Source of the DNA: Capra hircus
Lineage: Eukaryota > Chordata > Mammalia > Artiodactyla > Bovidae
Reading direction: 5' to 3'
Length of the DNA: 64,000 bases
Assembly: GCF_001704415.2 (NCBI RefSeq)
Contig: NC_030822.1
Span: forward strand, 55,979,345-56,043,344
A program made the translations under genes and the position numbers. Shown here in pieces: positions 53,844-64,000 of this stretch (its first letter is position 1; each line of letters begins with the position of its first letter). Below the pieces are notes generated by a model. It saw nothing but the letters and a program-made list of their open reading frames with translations, was not told the origin of the DNA and searched no databases.

Positions 53844-54540
53844 GAAGCAAGCTTAGGTAAGTATAGACTCAAGCATGGTTTTTTTCTAAAACACTGTTGA
53901 TTGCATAGTGGTGGACAGCGCTCCCTCAAGGCCAGCTGGATACTGCCTCCTGGAGAGTATCAAGGCCTGGGAGGATGGGGGCATGAAGGAGGCAAGTTTG
54001 GAATTCAGAGAGTCAGGCCCAGTTTTCTAACAGCCAGATGTCGCTCCAGGTAGCTGTGTTGCTTAGAAAATATGAGTCTGCGACATATCAAAGGCTATTT
54101 TTTTCCTCCAACATGGGCCCCACATCCCTAGAAGTTACATTCATTCTTCCTCTCAAAGACAGTACCAAGGGTTCCTTCATCCGCTCACTCAAATTAGTTA
54201 ATGGCCCTCATGAGTCACAAGAGTGACTGGGGCAGGGGTGAAGCAAAGAGCAGAGGGAGCCAAGAAACACAGGGGTGAGAATTCCCATTAGGAAATTAAA
54301 GCCATGCTGGCAGGAAGAATATGCAGAAGCTATTTTGTAGTAAATATTAATTCTTCCAAATATACAAAGAGAACACGGTGTGGTTAAGTTGATTCCCATC
54401 TGGGGGTAAGTGCCTTGGTGAGTTGATAGGAGGGTGAGTGAAGAGGCACCAGGTTTCATGTGTGGACAGGAATGGTTGGGGCAAGGAAAAGCAACACTTC
54501 TTGGCTGCTAATCCAGGAAGGCTGAGCAGGTGAGAATTAA
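53844..54540. other. Non-repeat sequence, no gene seen
   Basis: Mixed DNA with no assigned repeat. The 63-codon frame at 54038-54226 has no domain. Confidence 0.35.
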
Positions 54541-54754
54541 AGTGTGAAAGTGTTAGTCGCTCAGTCGTGTCTGACTCTTTGCGACCCCGTGGACTGTAGC
54601 CCACCAGGCTCATCTGTCCATGGGATTCTCCAGGCAAGAATACTGGAGTGGGTTGCCATTCCCTTCTCCAGGCAATCTTCCCAACCCAAGGACTGAACCC
54701 AGGTCTCCTGCATAGTAGGCAGGTTCTTTACCATCTGAGCCACCAGGGAAGCTC
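54541..54754 (-). mobile_element. Bov-tA SINE
   Basis: Antisense unit 'gtgttagtcgctcagtcgtg' to 'gagccaccagggaagctcg', complete and close to consensus. Confidence 0.95.
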
Positions 54755-55269
54755 GATCTGATGCCGAAGCTTATGAACAGAGAAAGAAAAAGTAGTCCAA
54801 AGAGAGCAGCAAGGACAGCTCCGGAGCCTGGTTGGAGTCTTCTGAAGTAGAGGAAGAGACCACAGAGAAGAATAAAGACAGAGAAAGTAAAAGAGCTCCT
54901 CCCCCTAGAAGGAGCCAAGTGGGGAGGACAGGACCCCTCCAGAGTCCAGGCTGTGCTCACTGCCTTCCCACCAGGGTCTTGCCTGGCTGGAACCCTTCCT
55001 ACGAGTGATGTCAACTCAGAGCAAGTGGGAACCAGAACCCTGCACTGAGGGTCTCCTTGCATTTGCTTTCCTGGGGCTTCAGCTTTAATTTCAAACTGCC
55101 CCCCAAAGCAAATACTATCTCTTCACATGTCTTTGGAGTACCTCCCTTTGATTGAAAAGAAAACATTCCCACTATGTATAGAAAGTATCCTGCCCCAGCC
55201 CCTAAATGGACTCTCTCTTCCTTTTCCAGGACATCAGACCAGCTTCCCCTGCTGGGGCCACAGCCCAGG
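54755..55269. other. Non-repeat sequence, no gene seen
   Basis: A minus-strand frame (54610-55062) includes a hydrophobic run, but it joins straight into SINE translation, so I do not call a gene. Confidence 0.35.
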
Positions 55270-55650
55270 TCATCTGCATTCTGATAACATTTGCACATAT
55301 TATTTTTAAGTCATTAGTCTCTGCCTGATATTGTGAGTCAAGAACTTTAATGGGAGAAATTTATGGCTTGTCTCCTCCAATCAACACAATAATTCATGGT
55401 TGTGTTGGGTGTGTTACGCTAATGGAGATTGCTTTCAACTGAGTGTTGGGTTTTGTTTTTTTTTTTTTTCTCCTCAAAATCATTAGCTAGTTTCTCCTGA
55501 TCTATTAGCGGGAGCGGCAGCGTTACCTCCACCCATGCTTCTGCCAGCACAGAGGGTCTCCAAGTGTGGCCTTAAGAGGCCTCCAGGCAGCCTGCCTGCT
55601 AATTCAAATGGAAAGTATAGAAAATGCCTTCTCTTCAAGTGCAATCTCCA
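55270..55650. promoter_or_regulatory. Candidate conserved regulatory block
   Basis: Repeat-free: 'tttttaagtcattagtctct', 'caacacaataattcatggtt', 'gtgttacgctaatggagatt', 'aaaatcattagctagtttct', 'gcctgctaattcaaatggaa'. A poly-T tract sits at about 55457-55470. TAAT-core density is high across 350 bp. Enhancer-like texture, conservation not tested. Confidence 0.42.
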
Positions 55651-56701
55651 GAGCAGATCTGAATCTCTATTCAAAAGGCCCAAAATGAACATTTTCAAAA
55701 TTGTAAGTATAGTAATGGTTACTTACTATAGGCAAAGGTTTCCCTGGACTATTATAAGGGGTATTTTTGTAGCAGTAAGTGAGTACAAGGAGATGCCCAC
55801 AGCTGGACCTTTCTGTGCTGCCCTGAGCTCTGGGGTCTCTAGGAACCCTGTCTGTGCAGAGCGTCGAGGCATCGGCTGTAAGTAAGGCAACCAAATGTCA
55901 GGGTTCAGAGAGAAATGTCTCCAGCTGTCAGTCCATCCATCTCCTTCCAATGTCAGGGTGGACAGAGAAGTAAAATAAAAATCAATGAGGATGGAGGAGG
56001 CATTCATGCACTGGTTATGTAGATACAGAGACCTGGAAGGCCAGGGTCGTCAGCCCACCTCCCTCCCCTGAGCTGGCTCCTTGTCCTGCTCTTGTTGGCA
56101 CCAACACAAAGCCCTGGGCTCAGTGGCACTTCACTCTGTACACTGTAACTCTGGTCTCCCAGACCCTCATAATTAGAGCTTACCAGAGCCTCTCTTGCTG
56201 AGGGAAGAAGGAAAGGTTAACATCCACACAAAGGGATCTTTGGGCATGTTGGACCTCTGGTTGAATTTCTACCGTGGCAACAAGAAAATGGAGTGGAGAC
56301 CATGCAGGGGACCCCGAATCTCTGGGGTGCCCTCCTGTGATGTCTCCTCTCTGCACTCATGCTCTCCCCAGCCTGGCGGAAGCTTGACATCCAGTTTCTG
56401 GGGAGGATGGTGAGAGCTCCAGCACCATCAGCACCCTTCATCGGCCCTTTAATGGGCTGTTTCGATCCTGGGCTGGCTGGTGTCTCCGGCTAGCCTGCCC
56501 CACTTCCTTTGTGTTCCAGCCTCCTCGCAGCCTCTCAGCCTCCTCTGACCCCATGCCCCATCCACCTGTCCTGCTAGCACAAAACAGCTGTCCTCTGTCT
56601 TTTGCCCCCTTTGACACTGAACTTGCCTCCAGACTTCTATGCCGTCTTGATCTCACCTCCTCATTCTCCTTATCCCTCTACACCATCTTGATTCTCAACC
56701 T
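55651..56701. other. 1 kb without a recognised gene
   Basis: Overlapping frames in both directions (55535-55885, 55726-56007, 56195-56441) show no domain. No clear repeats. Confidence 0.35.
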
Positions 56702-56910
56702 CTGTGTGTTAACCACTCAGTCATGTCCAGCTCTTTGCGACCGCTTGGACTATAGCCCACCAAGAGCCTCTGTCCATGGAATTCTCCAGGCAAGAATACT
56801 GGAGCGGGTGGCCATTTCCTGCTCCAGGGATCTTCCCAACCCAGGGATTGAACCCAGGTCTCCTGCACTGAAGGCAGTTCATTACTATCTGAGCCACCAG
56901 GGAAGCCTAA
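56702..56910 (-). mobile_element. Bov-tA SINE
   Basis: Antisense unit 'gttaaccactcagtcatgtc' to 'gagccaccagggaagcct'. The plus-strand frame 56511-57002 is partly its translation. Confidence 0.94.
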
Positions 56911-56934
56911 GGGCTTGTATCACCCAAGCGTGTA

Positions 56935-57090
56935 TCACCCACAGGGCTTGTGAAAACACACAATGTTGGACTGAGCCACAGTTTCTGATTCAGAGAGTCT
57001 GATGTAGGACCTGAACTCTGCATTTCTAACAAGCTTCCAGGTGATGCTGATGCTTCTGGTCCCGGAACCACACCTTGAGAACCGCCACTC
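56935..57090 (-). mobile_element. MER5A-type hAT DNA transposon remnant
   Basis: 'cagtttctgattcagagagt', 'tctgcatttctaacaagctt', 'ccaggtgatgctgatgcttc' and 'ccacaccttgagaaccgcca' are the antisense of MER5A, reaching its terminal repeat. Non-coding. Confidence 0.82.
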
Positions 57091-57154
57091 AACATGCATG
57101 CGTCTTACCTACTCCTCTCAAAGCAGCCTGGGGCATGAAGGAAGCAAGTTTCTC

Positions 57155-57320
57155 CCTCTATTGGCTGCATCTCACCCTTGAGTCACCCCAGGGGCCGTGC
57201 TTCCCTCCGCTCCAGCCGCCGAAGCCATCAGGCTCTCCTCGCCCTCTCCTCTGATTGGCGGCGGCCCAGCTCCCGCCGCTTTTCCATCTCCTGCCGCTTT
57301 TCCATCTCCCGGCCACTCTG
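57155..57320. promoter_or_regulatory. Small GC-rich element with two inverted CCAAT boxes
   Basis: About a dozen CpG in 160 bp, isolated in CpG-poor DNA. ATTGG (inverted CCAAT) occurs at 57160-57164 and 57254-57258, the second in 'ctgattggcggcggcccag'. A 17-bp direct repeat (gccgcttttccatctcc) lies at 57275-57291 and 57293-57309. It could be a minor promoter or enhancer. The evidence is composition and motif only. Confidence 0.4.
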
Positions 57321-57824
57321 AAGCATCTCTCTCCACCCATGCATGTGGCTTTTTGCCTTTTGCTTTTCTCTCACTCCCTGTGTTTCTTCACATCCATCTC
57401 TGTCTGCCAGATTCTCACATCCAGGCTTCCTCTGGCATCTATCCATCGTCCTCATCCATCGAACTGTGCAGATATTTACATTTCTAAAGCCCAGTGTGTT
57501 TTCATGATTCCTCCTACTTCAGCCAAACAAGGATTTCCCTCTCAAACCTACTCATCGTTAGGTAGGGGGAGGGTGGATGTGGTATCCACTGCAATCACCC
57601 CTCTTGAGGCTGTTTCTTCATCAAGAACAGAAAGCAGACAGAGCAGTGCCCTGCCTTGGTCCAACTGTCCTATAGTTCCTATCAAGCACATAGAGCTGAA
57701 CTGAGAGCCCCTCCCAGGAGTTTTGTCTTGAGCATTTATTTGTAATACTCAAGGACCAAGAGGTAAAAACCAACAAATGCGTATTCCTTTCTGGAGCATA
57801 AGCCCTTGATCACTGGGAAGCAGA
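57310..57824. other. Non-repeat sequence, no gene seen
   Basis: Plus-strand frames 57197-57487 and 57255-57704 overlap in different phases and have no domain. Confidence 0.35.
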
Positions 57825-58005
57825 ATAACAGGGTAGAGGTCGAGAGTGTGTACTCTGGTCTGGGAGTGCCTGGTTTGAATCCCACCTCTGGCTCTGACAA
57901 AACATAAACAAGCACCACACATCTCTAAACCTCAGTGTCTCCATCTGCTAAATGGGTATATACCCCAGGTCAATGCCTAGAGAATTAAATGAGCTTAACA
58001 CCTAG
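57825..58005 (+). mobile_element. MIR SINE, nearly full length
   Basis: 'tgtactctggtctgggagtg', 'ggtttgaatcccacctctgg', 'cctcagtgtctccatctgct', 'agagaattaaatgagcttaa' give the MIR from its 5' tRNA-like part to the 3' domain. A Bov-tA follows at its 3' end. Confidence 0.88.
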
Positions 58006-58007
58006 GC

Positions 58008-58228
58008 ATGCGTGCGTGCTAAGTCACTTCAGTCATGTCCGACTCTTTGCAACCCTATGGGCTGTAGCCCGCCGGGCTCCTCTATCCATGGGACCAGGGA
58101 AGAATACTGGAGTAGCTTGTCATGCCCTCCTTCGGGGATTTTCCTGACACGGGGACTGATCCTGGGTCTCTTAAACCTCCTGCATTGGCATACAGGCGAT
58201 TTACCACTAGCGCCACCTGGGAAGCCAG
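58008..58228 (-). mobile_element. Bov-tA SINE
   Basis: Antisense unit 'gtgctaagtcacttcagtca' through 'gaagaatactggagtagctt' to 'agcgccacctgggaagcc', at the 3' edge of the MIR. Confidence 0.94.
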
Positions 58229-59289
58229 CCTAAGAACTATGAGCCTCAGACCTAAAAGGACTCAGTGAATGCTAACATTGGGTGCCCCAAACCTTGCAGC
58301 CTCGACATTTAGGTACAGAGATTGAGCAAAACCATAGATACAAAACTTTCTCCCCACGACTGTTCCCACACTGGACCAGCAAACCCTGGATTTTCTCAGC
58401 TAGACAATAACCATCCCCCATTTTGCCCTGAGCATTCAGTCCCCCAGCACTTAACTTAAAAGCTTTGTGCTTTGTGTTTTTGTCTTTTGTTGTTTTTTTT
58501 TTAATAGAAAAAAAAATCCTATTCTTGTCTGTCCAGTGTTTTTCCAGCAAAAGCACGAGTCAGCACTAAGAATTCTCCTTGGTCAGCAAAACATATGTTG
58601 CAGTGGGGGAATTTGGGGGAGTTGGAGGGGGGCCCTAATGAGAAGAGAAGTCAAGAATTGGCTAGGAAACTACCCAATTTCCAGGTGTCCCAGAGATTCC
58701 TTAGAAATAATTCCTTCTCTTTTCTTCTGCATTGACTCTGCTCCCTGTCACCCACAGAATCCATCTATGAAAAAACAGGCCAGAGGACTTGAGAGAAATC
58801 AGTTCCAGAAAAACTGGTTTTCCCGTCTGCAGCCTGGAGTGTGAGGACAGGCAGGTTGCAACCCTTCCCTGGACACTGCTTGCCAGCCTGTCTTCCAGGA
58901 ATTCCGTGCACATGGCTTTCTATGGCAGGGAAAGTGGGGGTTGTCTCACCAGCCACCCACCCCACCACCAAGGTGATTTCTGGGAATATCCTGCCTAAAG
59001 AGACTTGGCTCAACAGTCACGGGAAGGACATGTCAAGACCCGTTGGCCATTTATCACCCCAAGGACACTTGCTCTTGCTTCTGCCACTTTACTACGGGCA
59101 GGGTGTGGCAAACCGCCTAAGAAGCCTGTCCCCTCATACCAGCCTGGGCAGCCAGCCTTCCTGAAGACTGCCAGGCCTAGCCTTTCTGGCTCATGGACTG
59201 TAAGGGCTCGTCATCCTCCATCTCCACACCGAAGAATCTGGAAATCAGGCCCCACTCAGACACAGAGTGGCCAGAACACAGGCAGTGAG
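58229..59289. other. 1 kb without a recognised gene
   Basis: A T9/A9 pair near 58492-58515 is the only low-complexity feature. Frames 58467-58844, 58789-58998 and 58841-59164 overlap in different phases. No domains. Confidence 0.35.
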
Positions 59290-59455
59290 CCGGTGAAGCC
59301 TGATTTAAGATCCAGGTTCTGCCACTCAGATGAATTAGGCAAGTGACTTAATCTCATTGTGCATCAGTTTTCTCATTTGGGATATGGGGATAATGATTCC
59401 TGCTTCAGAAAACCAGTCTGAGGCTTAAATATGTTTTATAAAAGCAACTTGCATG
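59290..59455 (+). mobile_element. MIR SINE
   Basis: 'gatccaggttctgccactca', 'ggcaagtgacttaatctcat', 'gttttctcatttgggatatg' and 'gaggcttaaatatgttttat' follow the sense MIR order. Confidence 0.85.
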
Positions 59456-59483
59456 TGTGGAAAGGAGGCACCTGGTCCTCTAG

Positions 59484-59672
59484 CTGGGGTCCCCAACCTC
59501 CAGGATCTAAGGCCTGATCTGAGATGGAGCTGATGTAATAATAATAGAGATAAAGCAAACAATAAAAGTAATGCATTTGAATCATCCCAAAACCATCCTG
59601 CACACCCTGGTCCATAGAAAAACTGTCTTCCACGAAATCAGTCCCTGGTGCCAAAAAGGTTGGGGACTGCTG
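59484..59672. mobile_element. Non-autonomous hAT DNA transposon with terminal inverted repeats
   Basis: The left end ctggggtccccaacc (59484-59498) pairs with the right end ggttggggactgctg (59658-59672) as an imperfect inverted repeat. Flanking 8-mers tcctctag (59476-59483) and ttctattg (59673-59680) agree at five of eight positions, as expected for a decayed hAT 8-bp TSD. At 189 bp it has no room for a transposase. Confidence 0.8.
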
Positions 59673-59680
59673 TTCTATTG

Positions 59681-60499
59681 GGCTCACACAATAAATGGTG
59701 GCTCTGGCGATTATTTAAAATAAGTTATGATAGTGATAGGTTTATCTATCACTGGAGTCAGGAAAAAGGTCAAAGTCAGCACCTCAAGTGCCTTCAGCTT
59801 AAACAGACCTAAGGGCGAGAAAGCAAGTTAGTCCAAAGTTACCAGCGGCTGCTCCCGCTCCTCTGGCTGAAGTCCAGGTGCATTTGTATTCCTTTGCTGC
59901 CAGAGGCCTGTGCATATGGAATACATTTTCTCTGGGTGTCTCACCATTAACGTTTTCATTTCTGCTTAGCATCAGGGGCTTTGCCCATAGCTGGCCTTCC
60001 AGACCACTAAGCCTGCCTTTGTCTGGCTTGCTTTGTTCTCTCATTTCCTGATCAGCCAGGGAGCGTTCCCTGGCAGGGGCTCTGGGAGGAGGGGCTATGT
60101 ATGGCAGTTCAATAGACTGAGTTTTGGAAAAGCAGGAGTCGAGCCACACCTCACACAGGGGGCCCCTCATTCCCTCCCCAGCACTTAATGCTGTTTGTGG
60201 ATCAAATGTTCTTTTCTTCCCAAGTTTTCTGACTCCCCTCACATGTACATGGGCTGAATTCTGTCAATAAACACAAAGGCGTCATCCGACATGTTTGAAG
60301 CTCATCAGTAAGCTGAGCATGGCTCTGGAAAGATGACCTTCCACTTGAAAGAATATAATAACTCACACTTGCGGCAAGTGGGCAGTGAAACGACAGCACT
60401 GTCATAGCCACTGATTAATGGAAGTACAAATTGGGATAACATTTCGGTGGACGGGGAGGGCTGGAGGGAGTGAGGGAAGCAATTAGCCAATGTATAACA
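59681..60499. other. Non-repeat sequence, no gene seen
   Basis: The minus-strand frame 59799-60242 (147 codons) has no domain or signal sequence. Nothing else is recognised. Confidence 0.35.
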
Positions 60500-61005
60500 A
60501 GAGTCTTTGAAACATTGACTCCACTTCTAGGAAGGTACCCTAAGAAAATCGACAGAAATGTGGTCAAATGTTATCGTGATGCAAAGATGTTCATTGCAGT
60601 AGTATTTACACTAGTGCCCATTTGCAAGCTATCAATGATAACTGATTAAATATATTTAATCATTTACCCACAGAGTTAAATCATCCACAGAATTAAATAC
60701 TATGAACCTATAGAATAATATTTAACAGGATGGGAATAGGCTTATGATATAATCTTAACTGAAAAAGATTATAAAAATGCAAATATAATGTGTCATTCCA
60801 ATTTTTTTTTTTTTGTCATTCCAGTTTTAACTTGAAATTTGTACACATAGAAAAAAACAGACAGGAGGGCAATTCTCTCCCCTCCAAATATAAATTTGAA
60901 TAGCAATTTATCTTTAGTGATATGATTGTGAGTGTTCTCCTACTTTCTTTTGTATGTTTTCTACATTTCCAATAACAAACATGTATTATAGTTGGAAAAG
61001 AATGA
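60500..61005 (+). mobile_element. Old L1 LINE 3' part
   Basis: 'actccacttctaggaaggta', 'gcaaagatgttcattgcagt', 'gaataatatttaacaggatg', 'tataatcttaactgaaaaag' and 'tttctacatttccaataaca' follow the end of ORF2 and 3' UTR of an old mammalian L1 in sense orientation. Confidence 0.82.
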
Positions 61006-62834
61006 AAACCACATAAATGAAAGTGATGCTTTCTTCTCCAGGGTCCGGGATAGTAAAAAAGACAGACTTGCACCAGGAAACCCTCTTCACCTCTGACCTC
61101 TTAGAGTGTGGCTTCAGAGATGCTTTCTGGTCCTGACTTGCCTGGTCCACCCTCACAATCGTAAGACCAGAACCTAGTTGTCCAAGTGAACAGAGCTGAC
61201 TTGGCTGTGATCTCCTGCAGTCCTGCACATCCTAGGAGCCTTTTTTAAGCCTCCTGTTAGCGGGCTTTCCTCCTGTCTATTAGGTCACTGCAGATTGATT
61301 CATCTCACTTCACTGTGGTTTACAGTTTGCAGTTCTTGACCCTGACATCCTCCCCTGGTGCTGGAGCCCTGTTTCTGCAATACCAACAAGCCAGTGGCAG
61401 CCAACGGCAGGTCAGCTGCAAGCCTTGTATCTTCCTGGCCTCCTAGCAGGCTCCTCACCCTCTCCTTTCCTCTCTGTGCCTGTCCAGCATCCACTTACAC
61501 AAGGCTGCAGCTTCAAGGGACCCTGTGGGTCCTGACCATGATTCAGGGGAAAAAGAAGGGCAGGCTGAGACCAGGCCAATGGGAACTCAGTTCTCTGCAA
61601 GAGTCCTCAGCTCTGGCCAAGCTACAAAACAAGAGGCTCTATTTGCAGAGTCCACAAGGTCTGGGACCCTATGCCTTACCTTTCAGTGTGGAGCGGGGAG
61701 CTCACAACTGAGTGAACTCAACAAGCTGAAACATTCTGGGCTTCTAATTAAAAGGTAGGGTATTTGTAGAAAAATTCATTTTGCAAATAATATTAGCAAA
61801 AACCCATGGGAGACAGAAAAAGTCTATCCCTCTGTCCCATGTTGCCATTTATGGGAAAAAAAAATTGTTCCCTCACCCTTCAGGGTCTTTGGCCACCTGC
61901 CCTCCTCAACGTTTCTGCCCGATGTTTCACGTCGCCTCCTCAACATGGACCCCACCTATAAAGTCCACTCTGCCTGCTCCCTGCCTCTGACATCGTTTTC
62001 ACTTGGTCCTTTCTGCCTCTCCTTCCAGTGTAATCGTAAGAGCCACTGGACACAGAGGGAAGGAACCTGAATTCTGCTCCTGCCTCTCTGGCTCAAGAGT
62101 TTAGAACTGCAGGCCAGCCTAGAGCCTCCCTGAGCCTGAGTGCTCTGTCTGAAAATATACGGCTTGAGTTAAAATTCGAAACACCGTTCCAGTTCTCACA
62201 TTCCATCGCATGTCAAACTCGCAGAAGTTTCCTGAGTGAGGCTGTCCCCGACCCTGAGGTCCACAGGCGCCCTCTGAAGCCCTCCCAGGGAGAGGGGTCT
62301 ACTCTTCATTCCCCATCGGTTTGCACAGGATTTGTGCTTTCTTGTTTGTCTTCTCCTGTCGAAATAGAAAGCAGCTCTGAATGCATGACTCTGCTTCTTC
62401 CCGACCTCCGTCTATGTGTGCAGAGTCAGGTGAGGTGGTTAGTCCTCTGACTAATGCCTCCCCCTCAGGCAGACTTGAAGAGAGACCCATTTAAATTTGG
62501 TTTTCCTGCCAGAATTGTCAGGCCTCAGTGGCCTTGGGAAATCACCTAGGAAGGAAATCACCATTTATCCAAACAACTCTGCCATCTGCACGGGCTGCCA
62601 CCATCTCCTAACCTCTGCCTGGTCCGCTCAACTCCCCTGTTTCAGCGCCTCCACCCAAGGTCATGGTCACGCCTGGCGAAGTGTGGGCCTGTGCCCTCAG
62701 CCAGGATGGCCCATCCAGGGAGCTCCAGACTCATTAAAAGCCAGGGCTTGTGTTCGCAACACAGATGAGCTGGAGAGGCACCCACCCAGGCATCAGATGC
62801 TTCGCACTCTGAGAACTGCAACTGTCTTTGCAGT
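61006..62834. other. 1.8 kb without a recognised gene
   Basis: Frames 61358-61711 and 61525-61758 overlap in different phases. A weak sense MIR-like piece may lie at 62060-62160 ('gagcctccctgagcctgagt'). I find no island, splice chain or conserved motif cluster. Confidence 0.35.
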
Positions 62835-62975
62835 GCGATCCTGAAGAAATCACTTGACATCTCTGAGTCCCATACTCCCATTTCCCTGGAGTGGACATCA
62901 TAACACTTACCTTGTAGGGTTACTATGAGACTTAAATGTAATCAGTTATGTGAGCATGCATTTTTAAATGTGAAT
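62835..62975 (+). mobile_element. MIR SINE
   Basis: 'gaagaaatcacttgacatct', 'ctgagtcccatactcccatt', 'ttaccttgtagggttactat' and 'gagacttaaatgtaatcagt' follow the sense MIR core and 3' half. Confidence 0.8.
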
Positions 62976-64000
62976 ATTTTACACTCTTTACACATTACAG
63001 GTGTTCCGAATTACCTGACCCAACAACACCTCCTTGCCACAAGGCCACTGCCAGGGGAGCTACATCAATGAAGAAGCAGCATTTGTCTTGACACACAGAC
63101 TTGGAACGCACAACATATTCTCCCATTGAAAGGCTAACATGCATGGTATTTGGTTGTTGGCGATAGAAAGGACCATAGTTAGTACATTAGTTATGTGTGA
63201 GTTAAATAGATTTTCAAGGAGTTCCCGGAAAACCTCTCCCTCCACTTAACATTTTTTTCTATGAGAGAATAGTGTTCCCAATTCATAGAAACTAATTTCC
63301 AGGCAAATCTTTGGAACCCTGCCCATCTGTAAGTGGGAGTCTACCTTTGTTCAATCATCTTCAGGTGCAGTCATTCTGCGCTACCTGGTGGGCTAATAAC
63401 ACATTTGTGGATCCCAGAGGGTCTGCGATATTACAGGCACAGGTATGGTCTCCGGCCTTCCCCTGCAGAGTGAAGAAGGGGTGGAAGGAAAGAAAGAACA
63501 GTCACTTCCTCGGCCCCCTCATTCTGCAGTCAGGGAGCTTTCTGGGCGGGACCTTCAGAATCTGACAGCTCTTTCCAGGTAAAGGAGCATCCACAAAAGA
63601 CAAACACGTCATCACAGTTCCAGGTGAAAGGAAACCTCCGAAGAGACACCTATTTCTCAGCCAGAAACAGAAACAGATCCCCATCCTAAAGGCAGCCTTC
63701 AGGACGTAAGAGGCAGGGATTCGGGAACCCCAAAGCTGGTGGTGGATTACCCAGTGATTTCGGGTAAAGACAAGAGTATTTAGAGAGGGTTTGCACTGCT
63801 TCAAAAACCTAGCAGGTTCCCAGTTTCACGCCTCTGTGAGGGGCAATGGCCAGAAGGCCATCCAACCCACTTTTTTTTCCTCCCCAAGGGCTACAACCGA
63901 AGATGCAACTTGCCAAGTTGTATGCTTGAGTCTGAATTCCACCCACCCCAGCCCTGCAAATGTGTAAGTTGAAGGCCAGCTCCCACCCTCCCTCCAGCAG
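62976..64000. other. 1 kb to the window end, no gene seen
   Basis: Mixed composition. Frames 63311-63565 (plus) and 63502-63804 (minus) overlap and show no domain. The window ends in unremarkable pyrimidine-rich DNA. Confidence 0.35.

Noticed and set aside
52438..54754. Four similar about 210-bp units spaced along 2.3 kb, resembling a repeat array
   Set aside because: They are independent Bov-tA insertions with different divergence. There is no regular spacer, so not a CRISPR or satellite array.
7208..58228. tRNA-like heads with A/B-box-type sequence in the Bov-tA and CHR SINEs
   Set aside because: These are SINE heads with degraded cloverleaf potential, not tRNA genes.
1..64000. Bacterial-style operons, phage, plasmid or CRISPR systems
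   Set aside because: Repeat content throughout is ruminant; there are no dense gene runs, ribosome binding sites or regular spacer arrays.

Overview
This window is nuclear DNA from a ruminant, most likely a bovid. The evidence is its interspersed repeats. About 26 copies of tRNA/BovB-derived Bov-tA and Bov-A2 SINEs, seven BovB (RTE) LINE copies and two CHR SINEs occur together, on a background of ancient mammalian MIR, L2, L1, MER5 and MaLR LTR remnants. I cannot separate cattle, bison, yak, buffalo, sheep and goat from sequence alone.

I find no convincing protein-coding gene, spliced exon chain, tRNA or rRNA gene. Almost every long reading frame is either a translated repeat (BovB reverse transcriptase, L1 ORF2 tail, SINEs on either strand, CA repeats) or a chance frame in GC-rich DNA. 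The only real coding remnant is the BovB reverse-transcriptase pseudogene at 9.97-11.31 kb. It keeps one frame over about 1.35 kb but carries four nonsense codons.

Layout. 0-5 kb: an L1 fragment, an internally deleted BovB, MIRs and SINEs. 5-8.6 kb: a MaLR-type LTR, an L2 and SINEs. 8.6-12 kb: an L1 broken by a long BovB and a Bov-A2. 13.8-15 kb: a MaLR LTR broken by a BovB and a tiny L1 tail. 16-24 kb: sparse repeats with AT-rich candidate regulatory blocks. 24-28.8 kb: CHR, L2, L1 and a TA repeat. 29-36.8 kb: candidate regulatory blocks, a long antisense L2, and a 1.2-kb segment bracketed by a perfect 36-bp direct repeat. 37.1-38.0 kb: a strong CpG island with no recognisable attached gene. 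38-64 kb: more candidate regulatory blocks between SINEs, a long L2, an old LTR, a hAT element and an old L1.

Reading as a whole: a gene-desert or long-intron landscape with an orphan CpG island and about a dozen repeat-free, TAAT/ATTA-rich blocks. That pattern is typical of non-coding DNA around developmental transcription-factor genes. This is inference from composition and spacing, and I do not name the locus. No new multi-gene system is visible. The points most worth a second look are the CpG island, the homeodomain-site-rich blocks, the 36-bp direct repeat, and the deleted or nested BovB copies. Repeat family names come from recognition of consensus features, not from a database search; edges are usually good to about 10-30 bp unless target-site duplications (TSDs) are stated.
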